A stretch of 64,000 bases of DNA, taken from contig NZ_CP125098.1 of assembly GCF_030020805.1 (NCBI RefSeq), positions 5,727,501 through 5,791,500 of the forward strand, given 5' to 3'. A program made the translations under genes and the position numbers. The DNA comes from Paenibacillus sp. RC67. GTDB lineage: Bacteria > Bacillota > Bacilli > Paenibacillales > NBRC-103111. Every line of letters starts with the position of its first letter. The stretch's first letter is position 1. The notes beneath the pieces were generated by a model. That model ran no database searches, was not told the DNA's origin, and was given only the letters and a program-made list of their open reading frames with translations. Positions 46,320 through 55,317 of the stretch are shown here, piece after piece.

Positions 46320-46612
46320 TCAGCCGACATGTACACAATTGTCTAATAAATCCGTTAAAGCTAGTAAATCTGCTCCTTCTCCATCATTGTATAATATGGT
46401 AGCACAAGTATGGCGTAATTTAGGTGGTGTTACTTTCTTATTGTTTGCACGTACATTAGCTTTTTTACAATCTCTTCATTGATCAATTGTACGACTCTTC
46501 TTGTTAAAGGTAAGGAAAAAGCTGCCACATCCTTGTTCATCCAATATGGTTACCTCAGTAATTCTTCCAATAATTCGTTCCATTTTATGTTTCAAGCTCG
46601 GATCCATTAGTT
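46320..46612 (-). pseudogene. tyrosine recombinase (phage-type integrase) remnant
   Basis: Minus-strand frames give VVQLINEEIVKK, then after a slip in an A-run NNKKVTPPKLRHTCATILYN and GADLLALTDLL, ending at TGA 46320. This matches the catalytic block of tyrosine recombinases (PHxLRHTxAT with the Arg and His; the second His of LGH is replaced by Asp-Asn). The nucleophile Tyr and all N-terminal parts are lost. A further reading MDPSLKHKMERIIG lies just upstream. I infer a decayed integrase. Confidence 0.55.
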
Positions 46613-46703
46613 GCTCATGCCTCCTTCATTGCTTCATTTATTAGTTATTAAGTTTATAAGCTACTAGCTGTATCCGGTTTTTCTTTATTTTCCTACCGTT
46701 AAG

Positions 46704-47150
46704 CTAATCGACAAGATCTGGCTCATGTACCGGCAGCCGCTTTTTGCGAAACTCGGACGGCGTGCACCCGTTGTACCGTTTGAAAATGCGGATGAATTGG
46801 GTGACGTTCGGAAAACCAGATTGAACGCCAATGTCCGCAATGCTAAGCGACTTGGTCAGCATCAAGCGCTCGGATGCTTTAATCCGCCTCACGTGCAAAT
46901 AATCGACAAAGGACATACGAATATGCTTCTGGAAATATTTGATAAAGTAGTGGTACTCCAAATGGACAAGAGTGAGCACATTCTGAATGCGAATCGGCTC
47001 GAAGTAATGGGCCTCCACATAATCCAGCACCGGCTTCAGTCGCAGCCAATCCGGTGGCGACATAGGCGCGGAGGAGACCATGTGGCGTACGATCCTTCGG
47101 GGAAGGAGTAGCTCTAGTCTGCTCCTTCTTAACCTTCAGTTTCTCTTCAT
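46704..47150 (-). pseudogene. AraC family regulator, C-terminal remnant
   Basis: The two helix-turn-helix motifs of an AraC domain are complete (HLEYHYFIKYFQKHI; FPNVTQFIRIFKRYNG), but only about 25 codons of linker precede them and no start or ribosome site is present. The sensor half of the protein is missing, probably lost in the same rearrangement that left the recombinase and ftsH fragments around it. Confidence 0.75.
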
Positions 47151-47199
47151 TCATTTTTGATGAAACGGGCCATGCAAATTCTTTACAATGAAGAGAAGC

Positions 47200-48783
47200 T
47201 CACTCGGAAGCACCTCTGTTACTCTGCTCGCGATGCAAAATTCCCATGAATTCTTCACCTGAAATAGTTTCCTTTGTGATTTCATGTAACTTCTCTTTAT
47301 TGTCCTCCAAGATCCGTAAAGCGTTCTTGGATGCTGTATCTGCTGATACCAATAGCGAGGTATCTCCGCCTAGATAAGGATTATTTACCGTTTCCAGCGC
47401 CATCATATCGACCGCCTCACTCATGCCGAACCGGGTAACCATCGATCTAGCAATTTTCGTGGCGTGCTCTATATCATTCGAAGCACCCGATGTGATCCGT
47501 TGGAAGATGATTTCTTCCGCAGCACGTCCCCCCATGTAGGTCGTGATTTTGTCCAAAGCTTGCTTTTTGGACATTAAGATAGTCTCCTGCTCGTCCACCT
47601 GCATCGTGTAACCGAGAGCGCCCGAGGTTCTTGGAATGATGGTGATCTTGTGTACGGGTGCAGAATGACTTTGCTTAGCTGCTACCAGAGCATGCCCCAC
47701 TTCATGATAAGCAATGGTCATCTTATCCTTCATGGAAATGAGAACATTTTTCCGCTGATAACCAGCGATAACAATCTCTACGCATTCCTCCAGATCGTTC
47801 TGCATAACCTCAGTCCGTCCTAATTTGACGGCCCGCAATGCCGCCTCATTGACAATGTTAGCTAGGTCTGCTCTGGATGCACCGGAGGTGGCTCTGGCAA
47901 TAACATGAAAATCGATGTGATCCGCCAGCTTCACCTTCTTGGCATGTACCTTCAAGATAGCCTCTCTGCCTGCCAAATCCGGAAGCTCCACCGGTACTCT
48001 TCGGTCGAATCTGCCAGGGCGAAGCAGCGCCTTGTCCAGCGTCTCCGGACGGTTGCTCGCAGCCAGAATAACGACTCCCTTATCCGCATCAAAACCGTCC
48101 ATTTCGGTCAGCAGTTGGTTAAGTGTCTGTTCCCTCTCATCATTTCCTCCTGCAATGCCGGAATTGCGGCTTTTACCAATGGCGTCAATCTCATCGATAA
48201 AGACGATGCAGGGGGCTTTTTCCTGTGCTTGTGTGAATAAATCCCTCAAGCGGGCTGCGCCCATACCGATGTACATTTCCACAAACTCGGAACCGGAGAT
48301 GGAGAAGAAAGGTACCTTCGACTCCCCAGCCACCGCTTTCGCCAGCAGAGTCTTCCCTGTCCCTCGGGGACCTACCAGCAAAGCACCTTTGGGAATATTA
48401 GCACCGATCTCCGTATATTTCTTTGAGTTATGCAAAAAATCGACGATTTCCTGCAGCGCTTCCTTAGCCTCATCCTGTCCCGCAACGTTAGCGAAAGTAA
48501 CCCCAGTTTGTGTTTCGACATAGACCTTGGCGTTACTCTTTCCGAAAGATCGTGGGTTCCCTCCGCCAGGCAGCCGTGAAGTCATCTTCTTCATCAGCCA
48601 CTGTCCGATTAAGAGGAAAATGAGAAACGGGAGCATCCAGCTTAATAAGAAATTCAAGATAGGAGACATTTGCCTTGGAATAATTCGATTAAAGGAAACC
48701 TTCGCATCGGACAATCGATCGACAAGCTTCGGATTTGCTTCGGGCGGCAGTGAATTGGCCAGCACGGCCATGATTATACCAAG
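47200..48783 (-). pseudogene. ftsH: FtsH-like ATP-dependent zinc protease, 5' truncated
   Basis: About 525 codons of an FtsH: one membrane segment (LNFLLSWMLPFLIFLLIG), AAA domain with Walker A GPRGTGKT (the usual second Pro is Arg), Walker B IVFIDEID, second region of homology, and protease domain with HEVGH. The first membrane segment and most of the external domain are missing: the match begins at MAVLANSLPPEANP (ATG 48771, no good site), and to its right the DNA is the end of a ytfJ gene in the opposite sense. Possibly still translated as a shortened protein. Confidence 0.8.
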
Positions 48784-48981
48784 ACTGAAATGCCATTTGG
48801 CGGTGGTACAGGAGGTGGAGTATCCGTAACACCGCTGGCTTTTTTGATTATTGGACATGCAGGGGTTCAAACGATTTCTCTCGAAAACAGCTCCAATATT
48901 TATAGTAAAATTTTGGATCTTGCTCCTCAGCTTTTAGATAAAATGCAGGCATTAATTAGTCAGCAACACCCAGAAGCGTGA
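48781..48981 (+). pseudogene. ytfJ: YtfJ/GerW spore protein, C-terminal fragment
   Basis: The last 66 codons of a YtfJ-family protein are intact: MPFGGGTGGGVSVTPLAFLI, then NIYSKILDLAPQLLDKM, stop at 48981. The start and about half the protein are absent, cut at the same point (about 48782) as the head-to-head ftsH fragment. YtfJ is a forespore protein needed for normal germination. Confidence 0.7.
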
Positions 48982-49536
48982 GGCGATCAATGGTATATAA
49001 TCCATTCTTGATCGGGTTGTTCTAGATAAGCACCAAAAGGCAGCTTGATTACGTTTCCTCGTATTCGCTAACCAAAAAGCCCTCTGGATGGAGGGCTTGA
49101 GTTTGTAGAGAAACCTGAAAATCTGAAAAATTGCTTCGGTGCCCCGGTGGTGTATCCCCTTCCAGTCGCTGTTGTTTTCGGAAAACTTTGATTATATTCG
49201 CTTTTTAGCAGGAATTTCCCGAGAACAAAGGCGAACGCTAACGCTACTGCAGGGGATACCCCACCTTTCACCTTTCTCATTTTTTCAGTGCGATAGGGCT
49301 TCTCGACAGCCTGAATTCCTCGAAATGGAGGGCTTTTTTTGCTGTAAGAAAGTTATACTTGTCCTCTTTGAATTTCATTACAGGCACTTAACGAATGACC
49401 ATCAGGGTCGATAAACCCAAAGCCTCCAAAACCATTTTTTATGTTTGGCTATGTTAAACTTTGTTGTTGATATTTGATATACACGAACTAATGTTCTATA
49501 AATAGGGTGATATCACTGTTCGGAGATGATTTACCC
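48982..49536. other. intergenic stretch with hairpins
   Basis: No convincing gene. GCCCTC-TGGATG-GAGGGC (49079-49098) has a T-run only on its minus-strand side, and a T-run follows GGAGGGC at 49338. The frames present are short, without ribosome sites, and out of keeping with neighbours. Confidence 0.4.
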
Positions 49537-49719
49537 ATGGATTTAAAGGAACTGAAGAGACTTGCTGATACATTGGACGATAATGGTAAGCGAGAGCTTA
49601 TCTACTTTTTGCATTCCCGAACCAAGGGTTTGGCGGTTCCAGTTCGAGCGATTGATGAAATTCAAGAGCAGAAGCTGCAAGAATGGCAGGCGAGTTTGAC
49701 AGTTTACTCCAGTCGGTGA
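49537..49719 (+). CDS. small hypothetical protein 1
   Basis: 60 residues from ATG 49537 with GGAGA 10 bases ahead. Charged and helical (LKELKRLADTLDDNGKREL). It overlaps the next short frame by 37 bases, either as a coupled pair or as one gene split by a frameshift. Not recognised. Confidence 0.4.
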   Translation: MDLKELKRLADTLDDNGKRELIYFLHSRTKGLAVPVRAIDEIQEQKLQEWQASLTVYSSR

Positions 49720-49862
49720 TTGGGGATTGGTGGAACGAAGGCAATTTCAGCAAGGAACTTGGAGCAGTTTTTGCATACGATTCCTACAAATTCACAAGCA
49801 ATACCACTTTCCCTTATCTTATCGGGTGTTACAAATCGGAGAATAGATTGTCTTCAATATAG
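49683..49862 (+). CDS. small hypothetical protein 2
   Basis: 59 residues from ATG 49683 inside the previous frame. Aromatic-rich (VIGDWWNEGNFSKELG; FPYLIGCYK). Upstream in the same frame the reading EAARMAGEFD fits well behind the first frame, which favours a frameshifted single gene. Not recognised. 49863-50038 contains nothing else I can support. Confidence 0.35.
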   Translation: MAGEFDSLLQSVIGDWWNEGNFSKELGAVFAYDSYKFTSNTTFPYLIGCYKSENRLSSI

Positions 49863-50014
49863 TCAATAGCATGGTTCATACGTTGAGGCCAATCCACGGC
49901 GATCCCTCCTTTCAAAAGGAGCATATCATGCGGTAGATCAAGTCGCCTGATTTTCCATGCACTTTTTTAAATATACCACTTCATGAATCTGCTATTAATA
50001 AATAAATATTGACA

Positions 50015-50085
50015 AGCTATTAGCTGGAATAGCGTAAAACGCGGCTGCCGATCGATGCCGGCAGCCGCGTCTTAGTTGTTTATTA
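50015..50085. repeat. cassette-type repeat R14 outside the array
   Basis: Perfect palindrome ACGCGGCTGCCG / CGGCAGCCGCGT (50039-50070) followed by CTTAGTTGTTT, nearly the same central part as in R1 and R2. A degenerate left box CTATTAGCTGG precedes it; the right box is missing. It may serve as terminator for the anti-sigma gene on its right. Confidence 0.6.
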
Positions 50086-50149
50086 AGCTTTGACATTATA
50101 ATATGGACAGAGTCACAGGAATTGTACCCTGAAACAGTCTTGGATCCTA

Positions 50150-50905
50150 TTAAGTGCCCAACACCTTTTTGCCGCGAGGCTGAGTCCCTTTGGCGTCCGG
50201 CTCAAGAGTGACCCCAATCGCATCAAAAACTGACTCTTTCTTAATAAGGTAGGTCAGAACCCCGGTTCCATCAGCATCGGCCAGAAGAGTGCCGCAGTTG
50301 TAACGCTTGCCGTCATGAATTAGCCAGACCTGATAAGCCTCATTTCCGTTCGTCTTGGAAAGACCCTTCAGTTGGACAACCACTTGATTCTTTTCCTCTC
50401 CCTGAAGAACCCAAGCAGTGCCTGAGGCCGTCGGCATCGAACTATCCACTGCATTTAATGTATAGGTTTTCAGTACTTGCGAAGGCGGTAAAACCGCGGC
50501 CGTTGTGATTTGCTTCTTCTCCCCGGGACCAGTGGCTGAGAACAGCAAGTATCCTGTCGCAAGAATCAATACAGCTGCTGAACCTATAAGAGCAATCCGG
50601 TGTTGAATCCATCTTGATCGAAATTGTTTCACTGGAAGGAATTCTCTTGTTGATTCCTCTGTTTCTTTCGCAGGATCATTACCAAAAATACCGCCCAGCA
50701 CCTCTGCTTTCAAATCACGAGGAGCATCCGTTTCCTCAATCAGAAGAGGAATCGCATTCCAAACCTCGGCTGTTTCTTGCAGCTCTGCCATGCAGGAAGA
50801 ACATGTGGACAGATGACGTTCAAATTTCATGCGTTCAGTATCCGTACCGTCTCCCGCTACATAAAGGAGCAGGAAATCACAATAATTCTCTTCTAGGTTT
50901 CGCAC
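50150..50905 (-). CDS. anti-sigma factor (zinc-finger plus RskA-like domain)
   Basis: 251 residues, GTG start 50905 with GGAGGGA ahead and a one-base-scale junction to the sigma gene. An N-terminal anti-sigma zinc domain (His-x3-Cys-x2-Cys: HLSTCSSC), one membrane segment at about residues 107-127 (ALIGSAAVLILATGYLLF) and an outer RskA-like domain (NEAYQVWLIHDGKRYNCGTL). It should hold the co-encoded ECF sigma factor at the membrane until a signal is sensed. Confidence 0.92.
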   Translation of the reverse strand: MRNLEENYCDFLLLYVAGDGTDTERMKFERHLSTCSSCMAELQETAEVWNAIPLLIEETDAPRDLKAEVLGGIFGNDPAKETEESTREFLPVKQFRSRWIQHRIALIGSAAVLILATGYLLFSATGPGEKKQITTAAVLPPSQVLKTYTLNAVDSSMPTASGTAWVLQGEEKNQVVVQLKGLSKTNGNEAYQVWLIHDGKRYNCGTLLADADGTGVLTYLIKKESVFDAIGVTLEPDAKGTQPRGKKVLGT

Positions 50906-50908
50906 GAG

Positions 50909-51475
50909 TCATCCCTCCCTTTGTACCTGCATGCTTTTACGCAGGAGCTTCAATGATTGGTGTAACCTGCTCTTGATAGTGCCTAAGGGTTCATTTTCTA
51001 AATGAGCGACTTCACTAAGAGTATAACCCTGCCAATAGACATACTCAATTAAGCGGCTCTGGCTGGCCGAGAGCAGCTTGGAAGCTTCACGAATTTCTTC
51101 CCTAGTCATCTTCATCGAAACCAACGCTTCGGGGGTTCTTTCCAGTGAATCTGTAAGGAGCTCCATCTTTTCTGTCTCAAAGGGTACCACCTGCGGCTGC
51201 TTCCGTTCTTTGCGCAAATGATCGATCGTAATATTCCTGGTTACGGTGATCAACCAATTGACAAAATGTCCTTTGTCAGGATCATACCCCTTCGTCGTCG
51301 TCCACAATCGGGTGAAAACCAGCTGGACAATTTCGCGGGAAACCTGTTCGCTTCGGGTCGCCTTAATCGCGAAAGAATAAACGAGTTTGACGTAACGGTC
51401 GTACATTTCTTCCAATGCCGGACGATGTTTATCCATCACCAGCTCCATCAGTTCTATATCCGTTTTGCCGTGCAT
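50909..51475 (-). CDS. ECF-type RNA polymerase sigma factor
   Basis: 188 residues from ATG 51475 (AAGGGGAA ahead). Region 2 (LEEMYDRYVKLVYSFA; VNWLITVTRNITIDHLRK) and region 4 (EYVYWQGYTLSEVAHL; GTIKSRLHQSLKLLRK) are clear. Its TGA lies in the ribosome site of the anti-sigma gene, so the pair is coupled. It resembles the SigK/RskA class and may direct the neighbouring secreted redox genes, though no promoter match was tested. Confidence 0.92.
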   Translation of the reverse strand: MHGKTDIELMELVMDKHRPALEEMYDRYVKLVYSFAIKATRSEQVSREIVQLVFTRLWTTTKGYDPDKGHFVNWLITVTRNITIDHLRKERKQPQVVPFETEKMELLTDSLERTPEALVSMKMTREEIREASKLLSASQSRLIEYVYWQGYTLSEVAHLENEPLGTIKSRLHQSLKLLRKSMQVQREG

Positions 51476-51593
51476 ACCGGTTCCCCTTGCGTTGAGATTA
51501 GCGGTCTCGTTAGAATCGTGAAAGTAATATTACATATGATTCTATCTTCTCCTATCTCTTCTCATTTGGCAAGATATCCATGAAATTGAAAAA

Positions 51594-51618
51594 CCCGGCT
51601 TCTTTGAGTGAGGCCGGG
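51594..51618 (-). terminator. terminator after the multi-repeat lipoprotein gene
   Basis: CCCGGC...GGCCGGG hairpin with A's on its left side, giving a U-run on the minus strand, 14 bases after the stop of the leftward gene. Confidence 0.8.
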
Positions 51619-51631
51619 AGGTAATTCATTG

Positions 51632-53584
51632 TCATTTTACAATTATTTTCCCTTTCATATGTGCTCTGTGGGGTTCACAAACATATTCATATTCGCCTGG
51701 CGTCGAGAAGGTAACCGTCTCCGATTCCCCGGCAGTAAGCAGCTTTGTGCGGAACGAACCGTCAACAGCAGCCGCGTTGTGCATTATGCTGTCATGATTC
51801 GTGAAGGTAACTGTTGATCCGGCTTCGATAGTCAGCTCGGGGACACTGAATGCGAAGTTGGAGATATCAATCGTATAGGTTTTCGCTGTTGTCTTCATCA
51901 TTTCTTTTGTTTTAGCCGGATCCAGAACGAACCAGACCTTATTAACATTTTGGCCGTTTGTTTGGCCTGGATAGGCATCTTTAATGTAATAATAGAGCGG
52001 CCACCCTTTGTATGTTGTCTGCATCGTGCCGTCAACGCGTGTAAACATGCCGAAATCTTCTTTTTTCAAATCACCGGAAACCGTCAGATTATCGCTGCGA
52101 AAAATGGGCCAGTTCTCTAAACAATTACCCTGGCAGGAATTTAAGTCAGCTTCATCTTTTATGAAAAAGTAAAGAGCTTTGCCGTTCCCATCAACCAAAT
52201 ATGTGCCGAGTTCGTTGGAAACCGTAGTTTTTACACGGGTGTTAACGGTTATAGAACCAGTGAATTTGGCGGGCTCGATCACATACCAAAGCTTGTTCAC
52301 GTTCTGTCCCATTGTGTCTCCGCGTTTATGATCATTAATATAGTAGTAAAGCGGGTAGCCTTTGAAAGTAGTTTGTTTGGAACCGTTTGCACGCATGAGT
52401 GTTCCAAAATCTCCCTGCTTCGTTCCAGTCGGCGCTTGAATGGACTCCGAGTAAAAGACCGGCCAGTTTTCCAAACATTTGCCGCTGCAGGTGCTCACAC
52501 CCGGTGTATCTTTGTCAAAATAATACAGCGTCAAGCCGCTTGCGTCCGTTAAATAGTTACCTAGGTCGGTCTTATTGCCGATTGCCGCAATAGAAGGTGC
52601 CTTAACAACGAACCAAACATTGTTCACGGCTTCCCCGTTTGTATCTCCGGCTTTTATGTCGCCTATATAATAATAGAGAGGCCATCCTTTGTATGTGGTC
52701 TGCTTCGTCCCGTCTGCACGGGTTAATACGCCGAAGTCGGTGGCATTCAGTTCAGCTGGCACCTTCAAACTGTCGGTGTAATAAACCGGCCAGTTTTCCA
52801 GACATTTACCCTGACAAGCGTTCGTATCACTGGAATCCTTACTGAAATAATACAATGTCATTCCTTTCCCATCGACGAGATATGTACCAAGCTGTGCTTT
52901 CGAGGTGAACTCAAGCTTTCCATATCTTAGTGCTTTAATCATGTCTGAATTCAGCTTCTTCTGCTCCACGAGAGCTTCCGCAAGCGTTTTACTTTGTCCT
53001 TTGATCTTAGCACCCAGAGCTTCTACTGACGCTGTGGCGATGTTTACATTTTTGAATGGCTTGGCGGAGGCTGCTTTGCCGAGCCCCAATGAGCTGGCAG
53101 TTACAAGCACATTTTTAAATTCGAAATCGACATCCTGCTTGTAGCCAAGCACCTCAAGCATTACTTTGTAATACTCTTCAGCGCTAATGAGAGATAGGGG
53201 GTCAAACTTGTTTTCTCCAACGCCGGTCCAACCCAAGGACGAATTCGCTTTCAAATAAGCGAGCACAGGCTGGCCCCCGCTCCATACCTGGGAAGCATCG
53301 GCAAAATTATCTGTACCTTTGAACGAAAGCGCTTCCTGCTCCAACCCTTTTAAGCGAAGGAACAAAATAGCAGCCTGGAATCGTGTAGTCGTTTTGTTTA
53401 AGTAGGAGGCCCCTACCCCACTTTCGTCTCCCTGCAAAATTCCAAGCTCCGTTGCAATCTGTGCGTCAGATACAACGGTAGCGGATGAATCTGCTGCAGT
53501 GGCCGATTCTGCAGCAGAAAACATGGAGCTTAGTATCAAGATAAGCACTAGCCAAACCAAAGAACCTTTTTTCAAACTCTTCAA
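51632..53584 (-). CDS. secreted protein with SLH-like region, three lipoprotein_15-type repeats and a C-terminal cupredoxin
   Basis: 650 residues from TTG 53584 (GGAGGAG 8 bases ahead). Signal peptide to about residue 31; an SLH-like region to about 200; three repeats of about 110 residues (starting LGTYLVDGKGMTLYYF, LGNYLTDASGLTLYYF, LGTYLVDGNGKALYFF), each with a CxGxCxENWP motif and TYKGWPLYYY; then a plastocyanin-like domain of about 95 residues with the type-1 copper ligands His (NHDSIMHN), Cys (YVCEPH), His and Met (AHM). An extracellular electron-transfer role is likely. It is followed upstream by the cytochrome gene, 18 bases away. Confidence 0.88.
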   Translation of the reverse strand: MKSLKKGSLVWLVLILILSSMFSAAESATAADSSATVVSDAQIATELGILQGDESGVGASYLNKTTTRFQAAILFLRLKGLEQEALSFKGTDNFADASQVWSGGQPVLAYLKANSSLGWTGVGENKFDPLSLISAEEYYKVMLEVLGYKQDVDFEFKNVLVTASSLGLGKAASAKPFKNVNIATASVEALGAKIKGQSKTLAEALVEQKKLNSDMIKALRYGKLEFTSKAQLGTYLVDGKGMTLYYFSKDSSDTNACQGKCLENWPVYYTDSLKVPAELNATDFGVLTRADGTKQTTYKGWPLYYYIGDIKAGDTNGEAVNNVWFVVKAPSIAAIGNKTDLGNYLTDASGLTLYYFDKDTPGVSTCSGKCLENWPVFYSESIQAPTGTKQGDFGTLMRANGSKQTTFKGYPLYYYINDHKRGDTMGQNVNKLWYVIEPAKFTGSITVNTRVKTTVSNELGTYLVDGNGKALYFFIKDEADLNSCQGNCLENWPIFRSDNLTVSGDLKKEDFGMFTRVDGTMQTTYKGWPLYYYIKDAYPGQTNGQNVNKVWFVLDPAKTKEMMKTTAKTYTIDISNFAFSVPELTIEAGSTVTFTNHDSIMHNAAAVDGSFRTKLLTAGESETVTFSTPGEYEYVCEPHRAHMKGKIIVK

Positions 53585-53602
53585 TGTAATCTCCTCCATT
53601 AT

Positions 53603-54307
53603 TTATTTTTTTCCGGCAAGCCATTCTGCCAATGCATCGATCTCTTCCTTGGAGAGACTGCTTGCAAATGAAGGCATATCACTACCTCCATCCCTTATCT
53701 GCTTCAAGATTTGCTCTTTCGTCAGGTGCGATCCCACTTTCTGCAAATTCGGGCCAATCTTACCCTGAAGCTGGTCACCGTGGCAGGCCATGCAGTTTCC
53801 TTTGAAGACTTCCTCCACTTTGACGGTGATTGCGGCTGCCGGTTCCGGCGGTGAATCCGCCTTAGGCACAGTTGCAGCTTGCGGCGATGGATCCGACTTC
53901 GGCACAGGTGCAGCTTGTGGAGACGGCTCCGCTTTCGGCGCCGGAGTATCCTGTGGAGACGGCTCCACTTTCGGTGCCGGAGCAGCCTGCGGCGATGGAT
54001 CCGACTTCGGTGCAGGTGCAGCTTGCGGCGATGGATCCGACTTCGGTGCAGGTGCAGCTTGCGGCGATGGATCCGACTTCGGTGCAGGTGCAGCTTGCGG
54101 CGATGGATCCGACTTCGGTGCAGGTGCAGCTTGCGGCGATGGATCTGCCTTAGGCACAGTTTCAGGTTGCGGCAGTGGTGAGGCTGTGCTATTCGGTCTC
54201 GCACTTATAGAACTGTGATTTTCAGCCGTCTGATCGGATTTTGCACATCCGGTGCCCAACATCACAGTCACGAGCATGAATGTGGTGAGTTTTCTCACGT
54301 TTTTCAA
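53603..54307 (-). CDS. cytochrome c lipoprotein with Pro-rich repeat linker
   Basis: 234 residues from TTG 54307 (AGGAGGG 7 bases ahead). Lipobox MLGTGC (Cys21), then a linker of eight 12-residue repeats PKSDPSPQAAPA and variants, then a small class I cytochrome c domain of about 75 residues with the haem motif CMACH and the axial Met in DMPSFA. Anchored outside the membrane, the long linker would let the haem domain reach through the wall. Co-directional with the cupredoxin protein, its likely redox partner. Confidence 0.92.
   Translation of the reverse strand: MKNVRKLTTFMLVTVMLGTGCAKSDQTAENHSSISARPNSTASPLPQPETVPKADPSPQAAPAPKSDPSPQAAPAPKSDPSPQAAPAPKSDPSPQAAPAPKSDPSPQAAPAPKVEPSPQDTPAPKAEPSPQAAPVPKSDPSPQAATVPKADSPPEPAAAITVKVEEVFKGNCMACHGDQLQGKIGPNLQKVGSHLTKEQILKQIRDGGSDMPSFASSLSKEEIDALAEWLAGKK
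53850..54165 (-). repeat. 36-bp tandem repeat inside the cytochrome gene
   Basis: Eight complete in-frame 36-base units encode PK(S/A/V)(D/E)PSPQAAPA; four consecutive units are identical or nearly so. Such arrays readily change copy number, altering the linker length. The open frames on the opposite strand here are a by-product of the repeat. Confidence 0.9.
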
Positions 54308-54490
54308 CAGACATTCCCTCCTTTTCACTTTATAGGTTGCATATTAAGGAAACGTTATCCATCGTGGAGCGGTTTGGGGGGAGGGATTTTTTTTTTAAGC
54401 AACCTGATCTGTAATTTTACAGTAGATTCAGCGAGGACCCATTGTTTTATGGAAATATCGTATTAGACTGACCCCGGAAATGTCGCCGTT

Positions 54491-54522
54491 TCATTCAACT
54501 AACGTTTCCGTTAGCGTAAACG
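54491..54522. repeat. cassette-type right box R15
   Basis: CAACTAACGTTTCCGTTAGCG forms a hairpin CTAACG/CGTTAG and has the right-box spacing; the TAA of the next leftward gene (54511-54513) is inside it. No palindrome or left box precedes; instead TAGACTGACCCC at 54464 resembles an IS3 end. Confidence 0.6.
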
Positions 54523-54947
54523 ACCGATCTCATAAGCTTTCTCTATTACCGATTTGTAACTATTCCATTTAAAGTGAAAAGGTCCAATATCGAGTGGTTG
54601 ATTTTTATGTTCTAAGTAAAAGTTACTCCACTCAACAATATCTGACTCTTTAACAATAGCTACAAATATATATCCGCATTCTATATCACCACACTGCGGA
54701 CAAATAAATATAGGATACCTATGATACTGAAATTCAAAGGGATATCTAAATAAAAAGCAGTAAGTTATATGCTGTTGATGCTCATCATTCCCCAACCAAA
54801 GGCAGGTACGAAGTCGTACTCTTTTAGTCTTTTAAATAAGGACACCGAATCAATGATTAAGTCAGCAAATTCTGCGTTGCCTTCTTTTGAACCATCTTCC
54901 CCATATCTGCTAGCTAATCTTGTCTCCAAATAATTTATTTTAGTCAT
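54511..54947 (-). pseudogene. hypothetical protein, frameshifted, between repeats R15 and R16
   Basis: The first frame (ATG 54947, MTKINYLETRLASRYGEDG) and the second (to 54511, with FICPQCGDIECGYIF) join at GGTTGGGGAATG near 54785, where a fifth G would give one frame of about 145 residues. The CPxCG-DIECG pattern suggests a metal-binding knuckle. Family not recognised. Stop lies in the R15 box, as for array genes. Confidence 0.65.
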
Positions 54948-55008
54948 GGCTTACCCCCAATTATTAGCTCCTTAAGCTACAATCCATTTCGGAATATATT
55001 GGAAGTAT

Positions 55009-55092
55009 CCTGCCTGTTAGTTGAGAAACGGCAGCCGATCGTTCTGGCCGGCTGCCGTCATGATGTATTGAGTTAATGAAACCCGTTAGCAT
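55009..55092. repeat. cassette repeat R16 (complete)
   Basis: Left box TCCTGCCTGTTAGTTGAG, palindrome ACGGCAGCCGATC.../GGCCGGCTGCCGT (55028-55059), right box TTGAGTTAATGAAACCCG and TTAGC. It lies 30 kb from the main array but has the same design, and with R15 delimits one leftward gene. Confidence 0.85.
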
Positions 55093-55317
55093 ACCTTCTG
55101 GAAACAATTCGTCAAAGTTGCACACTAATTTCTATAACAAAGGGAACCAAACAAACTACAAATACATATAGATGCCTATAGATTTATTAATGACTATGTA
55201 CTTGTTCGGTGCGGCTGTCGTGTCAATGCTGAACTATTTTAGAAAACAACTTCTCTATCTTCCCTGAACAGGTTGCAAACATTTCCGCAAGCTTATGCTG
55301 CGAGGGAGGAAAGTAAT

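Noticed and set aside
48790-48981. An independent small rightward gene
   Set aside because: It is the conserved C-terminal end of YtfJ/GerW without a start or ribosome site, so it is listed as a fragment.
49068-49280. Leftward 70-codon frame between ytfJ and the small hypothetical genes
   Set aside because: Low-complexity, no ribosome site, and no resemblance to a known protein.
53850-54165. Regular 36-base repeats resembling a CRISPR array
   Set aside because: Units are directly adjacent without spacers, in frame, and encode the Pro-rich linker of the cytochrome lipoprotein; no cas genes are near.
53790-54218. Long open frames on the plus strand with Gly/Ala/Asp-rich or Arg-rich repeats
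   Set aside because: They are the opposite-strand translation of the cytochrome linker repeat and have no ribosome site.
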